Source: Astropecten irregularis
Taxonomy: Eukaryota > Echinodermata > Asteroidea > Paxillosida > Astropectinidae
NCBI GenBank assembly: GCA_963971285.1
Contig: OZ020248.1
Span: 1,798,001-1,862,000, forward strand
Length of the DNA: 64,000 nucleotides
Direction: 5' to 3'
The translations under genes and the position numbers were made by a program. Positions 24,101-33,893 of this stretch are shown here, in pieces; positions within the stretch are counted from its first letter, which is position 1; each line of letters starts with the position of its first letter. The notes under the pieces were generated by a model. That model saw only the letters and a list, made by a program, of their open reading frames with translations. It searched no databases and was not told the origin of the DNA.

Positions 24101-27100
24101 ATTATATGTAGTCCCAGCAGGGCAAATCTGCATCTCAATCAACTGCATCATCTTGCAGCACGTCTTAGATCACTAGGCCTTGCTTGCTTCTGTAAGCACT
24201 GATTTTACGCTTATGGTATTAGAATAGAAACCATAAAATTAGGCCCAGCAGGCCAGGGCAATCTGCTTCTAAATCAACCGCATCATCTTGCGGCTCATCT
24301 TAGATTACTGGCCTTATTTTTTATGCACACTATTCTGGAGGGAATTATTATGCCATCACGGCACTTTCCATTCTCCCAAGAGAGAAGGCTGGGGCTGCGA
24401 TTTTGGAAACAGCTAGGATATCCAACTACTGTAGTTTGACTTTTATTGTATTAAAATGAGGCCATTCAGGGGCCAATTTCATAGAGGTGCCTTTAAAAGC
24501 ACAACATATTCTTAAGCATGAAAAGTCTTCCTTGGTCAAACAGAATAACCAACCAAATGTTCATGACCGATTTTTACTGCTTTTGAAAGTTTATATACGG
24601 CAATTGTTTGCTAAGCATAACATTCACAAGGAGTTTTTTATTTACCAAGAATTCTCATGCTTAAGCCAATTTTTGTGCTAAAGCAGTTCCATGAAATTGG
24701 CCCATTTGTGAAATTCTAGCAATATCTTTCGCATTTAAAGGGATTGCATACGTTTGGTAATTTGAGAGTTATGTTTGTTTCAAACCAATATAATTGTTTA
24801 TATATACCATAAAACTAACCTGTGAAAGTTTCAATTCAAAAGGTGGTAGCGTTTTTGAGATTTTGGCGACAAACTATCTAGAGCGGTTATTTCACGCCAG
24901 AGAACAGTAAGTCAATAGATGAGAAGCGTTACGGCCATAACGCTTCTCAGATTCATAATTTTTGGAGATAAAAAGTGACATATTTTTCCATAACCGCGGT
25001 ACTTCGAATTGAACGTTTCTCAATATGCATTATACTATCCAAAGCAGCTGTACTTCTCACCAAGTAAGTTTCTATTGCCATAAATTTTCAGAGTCATTAC
25101 CAAACGTATGCAATGCCTTTAAGTAATAATAACGGTACTCGAACAAGCTCAAAATGCTGATATGACATGATGAGAATCGATGACATCATAAAAGAACTTG
25201 GATGTATTGCAGAGTCAAATTTAATACAGACATGGTTTTTTGTCCAACCGATTTCAACCCCGCAGCAAATTTGACCACAATTCCAGATAAAATGTCCTAA
25301 AAATCACCATCTTATTCAAAGTCTTGAAAATGCAATGTTATAATAAATTAATTAAGAAGTTGCCCTGTATACAGGTGTTTACATACATGTATACATGTAC
25401 ATCGCGTACAGTATAGATTTTGTACACAATTCAGACCGATTGCCTTACCTATTTACTATAGGCCCACAAGCCCCACATCTCATATTTTCTGAAAACAATT
25501 TAATGTACAGTGCACACAAAATGTTAACATAAAGTATTGTGTAAATGTACATGTAGTCATGTACACATACAAGGCCTTTTCTCGTCCAGCATCAAAATAA
25601 TAAATAATAAATTAATCAAACAAGTCAGAAATTCAAAAGCTCAATAAAGGCCTGTTTCACAAAACGAGAAGATCTAATAATAAAACTCTGTCCTCTGTGC
25701 TTTGAATGAGATATATGTACAGTGTATGCTTGTGAACTAGAGACCTACATACTATAGTTACAATGATGAATACAACATTACGTACAATTGTGTAAATGTC
25801 AAAAGTCACTGAATATCAATTGAATAGAGCATCAAAATATGCACAAAAGAGAGCAATTTAATAAAACCGTTTAAACTACATGTATCTCAGGCAATTTTTT
25901 TTACAAAAGACATCCAACATGTCCAAGGAAATTTCAATTGGGTTTAGTCATGCACTGAATTATATCTCAAAAGTGTCTTCGAGTCAGGAATTTGAATGAA
26001 TTTCTGAATGAGCATTTTCTGTATTTTTCTCATCTTGGCTAAACTGGCCTGGATTACATTAAACTGTTAAACACCAAAAAAATAGAGAAATTCCCGAACT
26101 GGGTAAAAATAATGCAAAATGCAAAATTTGCAAAACGCTTTACGCAAAACGCAAAAAGCAAATTGCCTAATTTATGAAAAATTCCAAATGTATGCAAAAT
26201 GCAAAACGCAAACTGCAAAACGCAAAATGCAAAATGCAAACTGCAAAAAACAAAAATGCAAAATGCAAAATGCAAAATTTATGCAAAATGCAAAATGCAA
26301 AAATGGCGAAATTATGCAAAATACAAAATGCAAAAGAAAATGTAGACATTGAAAGAAGACTGCCTGAAGTCATGTAGCCAAGTTGAACTGATATCCTAGA
26401 AGGGCTGTCCCTCCCCCCTCCAACTAGCAAACCATTTTCTTCATGTAAAATGTATAGCTGGTACTCTGCTCCCCCCTCCCCCTCTTGCTGACAGGGCTAT
26501 GATTGCCAAGGGTCACTAATAGGAGTGAAGGAGCATGACACCGGTTAATCTCATGTTGAGACCATTCCTGATGAAGAAGAATTACATACATATACAGCCT
26601 TGACAAATTCGCCAACGCAGGCGATGGGCTGTGAAATTTCCGACTGGTTGCTGATTACTGTGCCGGGGCGGATGGATCCGATGTCAAATAAGTGAAAGCA
26701 GACAAAAATAAGAAGAGAAAAAACTCACGGGCAAGTGATAGGCCTAATGGACAGATGAGACACAGTACCTACAAAAAATCATATTCTAAACATTATTCCA
26801 GTGTTCTAGCCACAGTGGGCGGCACAGGGCAGCACCGCCCAATACTGAACATTTCCTCCCGACTAGGTTCAAATTGCATGGCTGTGCCACTTAGCACAGA
26901 CTTTCCACACAAAAAAGAAGATACAAAAATTTAGAATCGTCTCCAATGAAAAATTGTCCCCAAAAATGTCCCGATTCGACGAAATGCCCCTAAAATTCTA
27001 ATTGTCCTAAAAAAAAAGGAGAATGTAAAAGGTCAATTACATCAAGTGTAGTGAAGATTATTTTCCTGTTTCCCTATTTTCTTGTATTCTAAAAATCAAC

Positions 27101-30100
27101 AGGCCCATTTCCCTATGAGCCGACACAAAAAGATAAAGAATTCAGTTTTCCTTTTAAGTTGTCTCCTTATAAAATGATCTGCTTAGGGTCTTCTGAAATA
27201 TTGTAAGTAGGTGGCATTACGCCGGTTTAAATAAATATGCAAACAAGACTCCATGTTTATCCTTGCCTCTGAGCAACAATAGGGTAATTACTGTGGTACC
27301 TCTGGGGAAAAAAACAACTTAATCTGTATGTAATATTTTCGTGTTTCCACCGCAATCACTAGTAATTGCATTGTGTGCATTATGCTCGTCAGTATTTCCT
27401 TTGATTGCTTTTATAGAGGAACACGCATGGATTCATCATGTTCATGCTAATGAAAGGGAAGGATAGAAAAGCAGATTAAAATCAGGTTCGGCTGACAGCG
27501 CTGCCGACAAAAACACACGCATGGCTGAACCCGACTGAGAGATGGGTCGTTCCTAAAGTCTTATTTGGATGATGTTTTCTTTTTAAAAGAGAGTTAATAC
27601 CCTAAAGTAATTACCCTGTAAGTCAGGAATCCCAAAGAAGCTTTTATCACATTTTGATCGATTTTAAAAGCATTCAGAAATCAAAAGGAACGCTTGCTTG
27701 TTAAACCAACTGACCTGCAGTACATGTATTTACTTAAAGTGGATTTTGTATTAGGTTTCTGAGAGGTTTCGAAATATAAGAAATTTCTGGTTTAATTAAA
27801 TTTTAATACAAGTAATAAACTGCTGCAAACTGCTCATCAGCAAAAATGACCTGAAATGTATAAAATGCTTAGAGTTGCCTGCCCTCCCAACTCTAAGCAT
27901 TTTAATTAAATGTTATTCATTTTTCTCCGTAATGACATATATATGTGTGTGGATTTCATTTCAAATATTGTGCACAGTCTATCATCTATACTGTACAGGT
28001 TGTTGGCAACAGATGTCTTTGTACAAATTATTTGTGCTGCAGCTGTATCACACACTCTAATTATCCAAACATTCTACATTGTTTACCAAGCAACACCGAC
28101 CCAGAGTTTGTGAAATTTACATGGGCCATACAAATTAGAAATATGCGTAAAACAAAGTTGTGTACACACTAAAAATTAACTTTTATGTACACTAAAAGTA
28201 AAAATAAGGCTTGTTTTTTTCCCCTCACAGCTGATGTCATATTGTGATAGACGCACTCACTGTATCCCAGCGAGCAAGCATCTATCACATGCGAGCAGAT
28301 TTCCTGATTAAAATGCAAACCAACCCAGCACTGACCGCTCTAAGTTTTGACCAATCAGGGGGCATCTACTATCGTACCGTTTGGCAAGCAAGTCTATCAC
28401 GGTGATACATGTATATTAGCTGCTGCTGCGCCGACGCACAAAATTGACCAATCAACATCCTCCATCACGATCATGACGGAAATGTTCTCAAAACAGATCT
28501 GATTGGCTGATGTGCCGCGCTGCATAAAATTTACATGTACGCATGTATCAGACGTTTGTACTTAGTGACACAGAGCAGAATGGGTGATACTCGGACTTAT
28601 GTCATATGTGCAATTTATACAGAACTTTGTCTTTAATATGACACCATTTCAGAAGGAAACATTTCACACTATATTGGTTCTGGAATGATTTCTTTAAGTG
28701 ATAAGTTTGATGATGTGATAAGATGATGTTTTGGATCTTTACCAATCCCTCTCAGTCCTCCTACCAAGATCAATATGGAGACAAATTTTAAAGCATACTG
28801 TATCATACAGTGATACAATCTTCAAGGAAAAATCATGAAGCGCTCTGTTTGTTTGGATAAAAACACTCAATATTTCAGGCTGACATTTACAGACGTGTAC
28901 ACTCAGGTATACATGCGTGTCAAAAGGTAACAAAACAAAATGTAAAAGCCATTCAGAAGGCACCATTGTACATATCAAAAACAACCTGCTCCTTATATGC
29001 ACTTCACGAGTTATTAAGTAAAATTCTGGGGAAAGCCTTGAAGTGGCGACTCTGTAAAGCTTCTCTCATTCTGTTTTTTTTTGTTCAGAAACACTGAAAT
29101 TTGTTGTAAAATATCCTGTTCCCAAAGATTGCATAGTTCAAAGGGTGACTTTGGAGAACCGGTCTTCAAGTCAACAGCGCACGCGCACACACACGGACAC
29201 ATGTGCAAAACAATGCACGCATGCTCACAATTGCGTGCACATGCGGTGTTGACTTGAAGACCGGTTCTCCAAAGTCTCCAATTGCATAAAACCTAGAGCC
29301 AACTAGCAAAGGTTAAAAAAACAGAAGAAACTGTAATGATTCAATAAAAAAAGGCATCATAGGCCTACCATATTTACGATGGTGCTCCTAAGTAGATTTT
29401 CCTATTGAGGACAGGGTCCATTTCAAATGTGAAAAGCCTCTGAAAATGCATACACAGTACTGTACGGACATGTAGACATATTAATTTCTATAGAATGATA
29501 CACTATCAAGCTGAGCCATTATAGAAGATGATCCAGGCAGCTCATTTTTCAGCCTTGAGTCGGTCACATCAACGTTTCTCTCGTTATTCAACTTTCAAAA
29601 TCAATTTTTAATGCAACGTGAGCCTTATTTGAAAAATACCATTTTAATGGCAACATTTTAGGTTCTTGTTATAATAGAAATGGATGTTGCTAATTGTATT
29701 CAACGGGGATATTATTGCCATTTGTCACGATGTGAATGTGCGGTTATTCTCTCTGTACGGTACAGGCCTGAGAAAAAGAAGACTAGTAGTCACTTTCTTC
29801 TATCATGGTTGTAACATGATGGCTTTCGAAGAAAATTGCCCCTGGCAAGAAAATCTAATCTATTTTTTTTCTCAGACGGCCTGTTCCGAGTCTATGTACA
29901 CACTGAAAGTAAAGGGTTTGAGTACGATGTATGTGTGCATCACTTCATTTATTAAAGAGCTGCTGGTCAAATTTGTAAATGGGTTAGAGGTAGGTTCTGA
30001 ACACTGCTACGTAGGTCATTTACTTGTTTGCTACCTGGGGGCCAAATTCATACAGCCGTTTGCCAAGTGTCAAAATTTGCTGAGCATGTCGGTAATAACG

Positions 30101-32957
30101 GGATTACCAACCAAATCTTTATGTGCCCGGGGATGATTGTTTCGGACTTTTGTTTGCTTAGTATTTTTAAAAAAAGATTCACATTGGTCTGCAAGCTGGT
30201 TTTTATTCAGCAATGCTTTATGTTCAAGCAAGATTTTGATGTTTAATAAGCAGCGCTATGCATGCAATAGCACTGCGCACTTGCGTTACAAATAGCACCG
30301 AACCTCAGACAAACATTGCAACCGGCCAATGCAAACGTGTGGTGAGTGGGGGTATGTGTGCGCGTGCATGCATGGTGTGACGTCATTAGTGCGGAACGCT
30401 ATTGGTCGTCGTAGGTTGTCTGGTTTTAAGCCAACTGCCGAGAGACAATGACTGTCTGCCATTTTCAAGGTGCTACTTCAAATCAGCTAAATTAGAACGG
30501 CCTACAAAAATAATTAAATTCAGATACACAAAGCCACAAGGCCTTGTCCTTTGCCTATTTGTTTTTGTGTTTATCTTGTATCAAATTCTCCCTTTGTAAG
30601 CTCATTCTCTCAAACATTGTGTCAAAGTTTCTTTATACCATTTTTGTTTCTGCGATACATTGTATTAAATGTATTTTGTATTTCAGGTTTTAGGGTTTTA
30701 ATTTCACATTCCTTAAATTGATATACTATCCATGTCTAAAATAAAGCCACTTATTTATGTACAGTGCTGAGTAAATATATGAAAATCTGTTGCGACCTGG
30801 CTCCATTTGTCCAGTTCTCATTTAATAGCCAAATGAAGGGCTTTCGACAATTCTAGCCTTCTCAACCTTATATAAATTTATTTACTGCATGGTCACACAG
30901 AAATTTCTTCTGGGAATAAGGGTACTTTGGAGAAAGCAAAACTAAACCAAATATATTTGGAAATAATTAAAGTCAGCACAAGTTTGCAAAATTCAATTGT
31001 ACTAACTGACTAATGAAAATGATGAAGTACACTGTAGCATAGAGCTAGGAACAGACTGTAGTAACCAGATTTCTAACACAGCTTGAGCAATGTAACAATC
31101 ACATATCAAAATACAATACATACTGGTAGCCAGTTCTCAAATTGTACAAGAAATGATTTAATCAAGGCTGTTTTCATACCTGACCCTCGTCCAGAAATAA
31201 CCGGAGCAATGAAACGTTCCCAGTGAATGCTGTCAAGAAATTAGACAAAGAGTGTGGAATTTACAGCCTTGTATTAAAAATGCATACTTCCATGATATAA
31301 GATGAATATGGTGAGAATGCTATTCAGCAACTATAAGGATACATCAAGAATAAATTACAAAGATAAAACATCCAAAAATCCAAAATAATAACAAAACAAA
31401 ATTTACAAAATGAGGAGGTCTCCAATTGCCAATATATTGTTGCCACACTGTCACTCTTGTTGAAAAACTTCAGCAAAATTACCAGGGGTCGATTTCACCA
31501 AACTCTTCGTAACTTACTATCAATCGTAGGACTTTTAATGCATTGAAGCCCTACGTGTTATAGGCCCCCTACGATGGGTTATCCTTCGTAACTCGAGTTA
31601 CGGACGATCGCAGGGCTTTGTGAAATCGACCCCAGCTGTAATACTGTAATAAGAGGTTACTATGAGCAACCAGTGAAAACTGTAAACAAACACAATAACA
31701 ACAGCTGACAGCTTTCTCTAGTCAATCATGACAACAATAATCATGCATGATGCCATAATACAAATGCAGGAATTCTTTTTAAAAAAATTGCCTAAGTTAA
31801 AAATGTTGCAATGGCAGGGCTGGAAAGTGGAAGTAAGGTTTGGTGGGGGCAAGGCCAAATTTCCATTGCAAAGGGCACATCCATTGGAAAATCATAATGT
31901 CTATGGAGTATGGAAACATTTGAAGGGGGAACCAAGGTAATGAAGGCCATGCCCTACGCGGCCGGCCTCCGTTTATTGCCAGGCTTGCAATGGCTCAGAT
32001 TTTTGCCAAAAATAACTATTTCAAGGGACAATTTTGGGACTTTGGGGGAATTGGGACAGTCTTTGGGTATAGGGCCTACTAGGCCAGGCCTATACAGTGT
32101 ATATAAATTTATTTTCAAACAAGGTATACAGTTTTTGTTTATCCATGCTATTTAACTAAGTAAAAATGTCTGAACTTGCAGCTTCAAGATATTTTTTTTT
32201 AAATACATGGATAACATGGATACAGCCACCTCTAAATGAATTAAAGACAGGAAAATATGCCAGATTGCATTAAAATTAATTAATTGGCAACAAAAGGGAT
32301 ATGTTAATTAGCAATACTGCCAATAGGTCAAGAATTATAGCAAGGAATGATTACAGCAATTGAAAATCCTGAATTTTTTCCTATCTAAAAATAAAATATT
32401 TGCTCTGCAAAATGACCCCTCCCCCATTTCTTCAGTAAAGTAAGTCAAGTAAGTGTTTATTAATATTATACATGTGTATTGGTTCATTGAGAAATACTCC
32501 CAGATTTAGAAGGCTACTCCGTGAGCGGAGTAGCCTTTCAATCTGGAAGTAATTGAGAAATATCTCTAAAATTATTTTAAAAAATATTTAAAAAATAGGG
32601 TAAAAATACCATAATAATCTCTCCAACTCCCAGAAGTAAAATGGAACTCTTTCGTCATTTTCCATGAAACAATTATAGGGTGCAATTTGTGGACAAGTGG
32701 TTCCCTAATAAAGGACAATAAAATAACACAAGTAACTGTTACTAATACTAAAATACTAGTTTCTAAAACTAATTTAGTAATTAAGTACTAAAACTAAAGT
32801 TGTCCACAATTACCCTTATTAAATAATAATTGAAGAGTAATTTACCCTTACTGATTACTTCAAGTCAGGGTCACCACTCATGTTTACTGATTACGGCTAT
32901 CGAAACAAACATTTTACCTGCCTCATGGAGATCAACTTTAGCGTGTTTGGCGTGCAT
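5885..32957 (-). CDS. Small ankyrin-repeat protein, four coding exons (151 aa)
   Basis: The coding exons on the minus strand are 32957-32918, 31229-31180, 14153-14030 and 6126-5885 (40+50+124+242 nt, 151 codons plus stop). All introns are GT-AG and all phases agree. The start is the first ATG after an in-frame TGA about 90 bp upstream, with A at -3. About three ankyrin units follow one another. The first is degenerate, around [17 protein letters not shown] (residues 10-27). The second has [20 protein letters not shown] (about 39-58). The third has [20 protein letters not shown] (about 73-92). A last half-repeat begins [13 protein letters not shown]. The motifs run across the splice joins, which supports the model. 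Ankyrin repeats bind partner proteins; no catalytic domain, signal peptide or membrane segment is visible. It resembles small vertebrate ANKRD proteins (ANKRD66-like), but I cannot fix orthology. It is divergent to TBL3. Intron 2 (17 kb) holds the BEL element in antisense, and intron 3 holds the 2.6-kb GTAACGTAACTAACC element. Confidence 0.85.
6176..6487. mobile_element. Foldback family B copy
   Basis: The left end GGGGCCAATTTCATTGAGCT and right end GTGCTAAGCAGGGCCC are inverted. The inside contains the GTGAACAACAGCCAAAGAAC segment also found (reversed) at 61660-61700. Confidence 0.7.
6532..6818 (+). mobile_element. tRNA-headed SINE (type 3)
   Basis: It starts with a tRNA-like head (GGTTGGCATAGCGGTTC, B-box-like GGTTCAAGCCC) and ends in an (AAT)n tail at 6789-6818. 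A more diverged copy is at 53660-53850. Confidence 0.65.
7664..8133. mobile_element. Repeat family Q, interrupted by family A
   Basis: The flanks (CCAGGCCCTCCTAAC on the left; TTTCAGGTCATTATTTTGGC and CAGCAGTTTATTACTTGTTA on the right) match, in reverse, the repeats at 27806-27905 and 49455-49575. Confidence 0.5.
7707..8063. mobile_element. TTAA-flanked element family A, copy
   Basis: 357 bp with TTAA on the left (7703-7706). The right flank has mutated to TTTT. The open frame at 7612-7893 reads across this element and is not a gene. Confidence 0.8.
8610..8763. mobile_element. Foldback family C, copy
   Basis: The arms GGGTTCAATTTCACCAAGCT and AGGGCTTTGTGAAATTGCCC are inverted, with CAATCGTAGGACTTTTGCAT inside. 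Confidence 0.75.
8880..9290 (+). mobile_element. 3' end of an L2/CR1-type LINE
   Basis: The stretch GTAAAGCGCCTCAGAGC ... TTTGGCGCTATACAATTG followed by (TTA)n is the usual 3' tail of L2-like LINEs. The preceding A/T-rich sequence would be the 3' UTR. No reverse-transcriptase frame is present. Confidence 0.6.
9291..11120. other. Gene-free intronic stretch
   Basis: Homopolymer G/C runs (9320-9375, 10551-10561) and A/T-rich DNA. I see no exon, RNA gene or element I can name here. Confidence 0.5.
11121..11246. mobile_element. Foldback family H, 126 bp
   Basis: The arms TTGGAGAACCGGTCTTCAAG and TAGAAGACCGGCTCTCCAAA form a long hairpin around a GC-rich core (CAGCGCACGCGCATGC). A second copy is at 29144-29281. 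Confidence 0.8.
11268..13879. mobile_element. 2.6-kb element with inverted ends and repeated GTAACGTAACTAACC motif
   Basis: The ends CATATGGGCAATTCCA and TGGAATTGCCCATATG are perfect inverted repeats. Inside are eight copies of TGTAACGTAACTAACC or its 15-bp core at 11636, 11801, 11818 (one mismatch), 11838, 13468, 13484, 13670 and 13847. All are on the same strand. A second repeat unit (about 11970-12560) is nested inside. No convincing protein is encoded on either strand. It lies in intron 3 of the ankyrin gene. Confidence 0.7.
11970..12560. mobile_element. Nested element with inverted ends
   Basis: GGCTCAGGGCTAGGCTTGGG near the left matches the reverse complement of CTCAAGCCTAGCATCAAGCC at the right. 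Both ends continue into a CTACC(A/G)CCATTT block. A third related block (GACAGTAGCAAAATAAATAC) is at about 12124. The edges are uncertain. Confidence 0.5.
14030..14153 (-). CDS. Ankyrin gene, coding exon 3
   Basis: This 124-nt exon lies between a TTTCTCCAG acceptor and a GTAATT donor. It encodes a complete ankyrin unit ([20 protein letters not shown]) and ends in phase 1. Joining to exon 4 creates the glycine of GCTPLHYAA. Confidence 0.88.
14154..17201. other. Gene-free intronic stretch left of the BEL element
   Basis: A/T-rich with scattered short ORFs and poly-C/poly-A runs (16592-16602, 16705-16760). No exon, RNA gene or classified element was recognised. Confidence 0.5.
17202..17206. repeat. 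Target-site duplication, left copy (ATGCT)
   Basis: ATGCT directly precedes the 5' LTR, and the same five bases follow the 3' LTR at 23894-23898. A 5-bp duplication is usual for BEL/Pao integrases. Confidence 0.93.
17207..17974 (+). repeat. 5' LTR of the BEL/Pao element
   Basis: 768 bp, starting TGTAACGCACGC and ending GGATTCGTTACA, so the ends form a 7-bp inverted repeat. It differs from the 3' LTR at two positions: G vs A in GATGTGAAAG (about 17413), and G vs A six bases from the end (17969). Confidence 0.97.
18139..18485 (+). pseudogene. BEL gag, N-terminal part (frame 1)
   Basis: The open frame starts at [11 protein letters not shown] and contains an Ala/Glu/Lys-rich likely coiled coil (about residues 28-78), the usual BEL/Pao gag N-terminus. 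The frame loses homology at a run of eight C (18478-18485); gag continues one frame over from there. The residual frame reads on to a stop at 18552 as junk. Confidence 0.75.
18486..19930 (+). pseudogene. BEL gag main part with zinc knuckle, cut at the protease start (frame 2)
   Basis: This frame (open from 18464) first carries a Pro/His-rich tandem repeat of 13 residues. A DUF1759-type gag domain follows ([20 protein letters not shown] to about [14 protein letters not shown]). Then come a CXXC-type zinc motif (CPLC) and a knuckle C391-X2-C-X5-H-X4-C405, one residue longer between C and H than the usual CCHC spacing. The frame reaches [11 protein letters not shown], the usual lead-in to the BEL aspartic protease, and then ends in a few foreign residues and a stop. 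No DSG/DTG protease active site is present. The break marks the left side of an internal deletion. Confidence 0.85.
18560..18765 (+). repeat. 39-bp tandem repeat inside BEL gag
   Basis: Four to five head-to-tail 39-bp units encode the 13-residue repeat [13 protein letters not shown] and variants. The DNA unit contains CATGTACCATGGCATCCAGG. Confidence 0.85.
19902..22932 (+). pseudogene. BEL pol fragment: partial RT, RNase H, integrase
   Basis: The frame is open from the deletion point through the ATG at 20008 to TAG-terminated 22932. It begins inside the reverse transcriptase, just before the VVFDCAAK motif. The RT motif A aspartate lies in [12 protein letters not shown] and the catalytic YVDD at residues 107-110 counted from 20008. 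RNase H motifs [23 protein letters not shown] and FWSDSMVVL follow. The integrase has an H-H-C-C zinc finger ([14 protein letters not shown] ... CVLCRR) and D683, D745 and E796. A DUF5641-like tail ([20 protein letters not shown]) ends it. The aspartic protease and the N-terminal RT are missing. RNase H and integrase look intact, so the integrase could in principle still be made if expressed. Confidence 0.9.
23113..23125 (+). other. Polypurine tract of the BEL element
   Basis: The stretch TTAGGGGCCGGAA directly precedes the 3' LTR. It is purine-rich with two C, the expected place for plus-strand priming. The 190 bp between the pol stop and this tract hold no gene. Confidence 0.6.
23126..23893 (+). 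repeat. 3' LTR of the BEL/Pao element
   Basis: 768 bp, matching the 5' LTR except at two sites. Its last bases are CATTACA, so one terminal inverted-repeat position is lost. Confidence 0.97.
23894..23898. repeat. Target-site duplication, right copy (ATGCT)
   Basis: It is identical to the left copy. Removing the element and one copy restores a continuous host sequence. Confidence 0.93.
24058..24315. repeat. 126-bp tandem duplication beside the BEL element
   Basis: Two units begin GCTTCTGTAAGC(G/A)CTGAT at 24061 and 24187. They share CCCAGCAGG, AATCTGC and ATCATCTTGC. They have diverged by many substitutions. Confidence 0.75.
24470..24706. mobile_element. Foldback family B, copy
   Basis: Its ends AGGGGCCAATTTCATAGAGG and CCATGAAATTGGCCC are inverted, and the inside has AGCATGAAAAGTCTTCC. 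Confidence 0.75.
24739..25118. mobile_element. TTAA-flanked element family G, 380 bp
   Basis: Terminal inverted repeats AGGGATTGCATACGTTTGGT and ACCAAACGTATGCAATGCCT are flanked by TTAA on both sides (24735-24738, 25119-25122). The centre holds a palindrome, GAGAAGCGTTACGGCCATAA continuing as CGCTTCTC. Its ends, size and target resemble family A. Confidence 0.85.
26110..26336. repeat. Heptamer tandem array, unit TGCAAAA
   Basis: About 30 imperfect TGCAAAA/CGCAAAA units with short interruptions run over 230 bp. They create mirrored Lys/Asn- and Cys/Phe-rich shadow frames. Confidence 0.85.
27806..27905. repeat. Repeat family Q, copy
   Basis: It shares AAACTGCTCATCAGCAAAAA and TGACCTGAAATGTATAAAAT with 49455-49575 and, in reverse, with 8068-8133. 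A terminal hairpin ATGCTTAGAGTTG...CAACTCTAAGCAT is present. Confidence 0.5.
29144..29281. mobile_element. Foldback family H, copy 2
   Basis: The arms TGACTTTGGAGAACCGGTCT and GACCGGTTCTCCAAAGTCTC pair almost perfectly around a CpG- and CA-rich core. Confidence 0.82.
30038..30240. mobile_element. Foldback family B, degenerate copy
   Basis: GGGGGCCAAATTCATACAGC and AATTTGCTGAGCATGTCGGT fit the left arm and inside of family B. The right arm is lost. Confidence 0.5.
30265..30404. mobile_element. Foldback family D, copy 2
   Basis: The ends CAATAGCACTGCGCACTTG and CATTAGTGCGGAACGCTATTG match those at 1738-1887 with several substitutions. Confidence 0.7.
31180..31229 (-). CDS. Ankyrin gene, coding exon 2
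   Basis: This 50-nt exon lies between a TTCTTGACAG acceptor and a GTATGA donor. It encodes [16 protein letters not shown], completing the first ankyrin helix pair. It is too short to appear as an open frame on its own and was recognised by phase and ankyrin consensus. Confidence 0.78.
31488..31637. mobile_element. Foldback family C, intact copy
   Basis: Inverted ends GGGGTCGATTTCACCAAACT and GGCTTTGTGAAATCGACCCC enclose two inner inverted blocks. This is the reference copy for 1033-1553 and 8610-8763. Confidence 0.85.
31805..31990. repeat. Interspersed repeat family R, copy 2
   Basis: It is the reverse complement of the 4782-4950 repeat (ATTGGAAAATCATAATGTCT is shared). The two short open frames over it are shadows. 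Confidence 0.6.
32491..32563. repeat. Hairpin, 73 bp
   Basis: AGGCTACTCCGTGAGCGGAG followed by TAGCCT is a near-perfect palindrome. It is extended by GATTTAGA/TCAATCT and GAAATACTCC/TTGAGAAATA blocks. Confidence 0.65.
32918..32957 (-). CDS. Ankyrin gene, coding exon 1
   Basis: This 40-nt coding exon begins at the ATG and ends in phase 1 at a GCAG|GTAAAAT donor. It encodes [13 protein letters not shown] plus the first base of the next codon. Confidence 0.8.
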
Positions 32958-33893
32958 GGTCGACCGTAAAACGCAGCGACACACCCGGTATGGACGTGGC
33001 TCGTCGCACGCTACGCTTAATTCCGCGGTGAAGCTGCCGGTTCACCTTGGAACTAACGTTAGTTCAAACAAATTTAACTTGAAAACGTCGACACAAAGCA
33101 ACATGTACTGCAGATGTTGCCAAAGTGGAAACTGTTGTGAATCACGACGAATTAATTGACTGCATTGCTTCCATAATTAGGCCTGCGAGGTGTGATAAAA
33201 GCAAGATTGATCACCACCACCGTACCCGACTGTACTGTATCCAAGCAAGCAGCGATCCACACTTATGTGTCCGATGCATGCATTGCACATGTACACAAAG
33301 ATAAATAGAGCACTGTGAGCAAGAAAGACAATGTTTGTAACCGGAAGTACAGCATAAAGTATAGGACAGCGGGAAAGTTGTTGCCAGCCCGTTCCCATTC
33401 GCCACGCGTATTTGTAGCCGGAAATTGAATTTACTTACTTCAATTGTATGGACGAATGCATTAAATTGAGAGGGGGGAAATATTTCAAATGGCAAACTTT
33501 TTTTCGTACATCCATTTGAACATCATCACTTTTTAAAATAAAAACACTAGATTACGTAATTTAAAGGCTGTTTTAATCACAGTGCAAAATATTTGTTCCA
33601 ATCTGCAATGCAGTCTTGATATTGATATCAAATCTTATGCGATTACTCCCCCTCTAAAATATTTTAAAAGCCTAACAAAATAGTCAAATGGCAAATCATT
33701 AAAAAGAAATACCGTTCAGATAACATGCACTGAGTCCAGTTACCAGACTTTCGCATGTGATTTCTAGAATACATATTACAGCGGGAGTAATACAAGGTTG
33801 GTAGTAGAATTCTACATTAAATCGCGCAAATCTACTGTAAGTGCATGTGATTTAAGATTGATTTAATGAAAGATCACGCACACTGTAATCAGC
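32958..33893. promoter_or_regulatory. Bidirectional promoter region, ankyrin gene and TBL3
   Basis: 936 bp separate the two start codons of this head-to-head pair. The part next to the ankyrin start (about 32930-33080) is CpG-rich compared with the surrounding A/T-rich DNA, as expected of a promoter. No TATA box or specific factor site can be claimed. Transcription starts are not visible from sequence. Confidence 0.5.

Larger units (their letters stand above)
25119..29143. other. Gene-free intronic stretch
   Basis: Apart from the heptamer array (26110-26336) and a family Q copy (27806-27905) I see no exon. A segment at 28230-28560 has three CCAAT-like boxes (GACCAATCAGG, GACCAATCAAC, GATTGGCTG) and more CpG than its surroundings, but no adjoining gene. 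Confidence 0.45.

Noticed and set aside
26054..26430. Cys/Phe-rich and Lys/Asn-rich proteins, or a CRISPR-like array, at the TGCAAAA repeat
   Set aside because: The repeats are contiguous and only 7 bp long with no spacers, and the proteins are frame translations of the array in animal DNA.
28230..28560. CCAAT-box cluster as a promoter
   Set aside because: No exon or gene begins nearby on either strand. It may be part of an unrecognised repeat.
30402..30599. Possible host exon in the plus-strand frame
   Set aside because: No splice or domain support. It starts at the end of a family D element.
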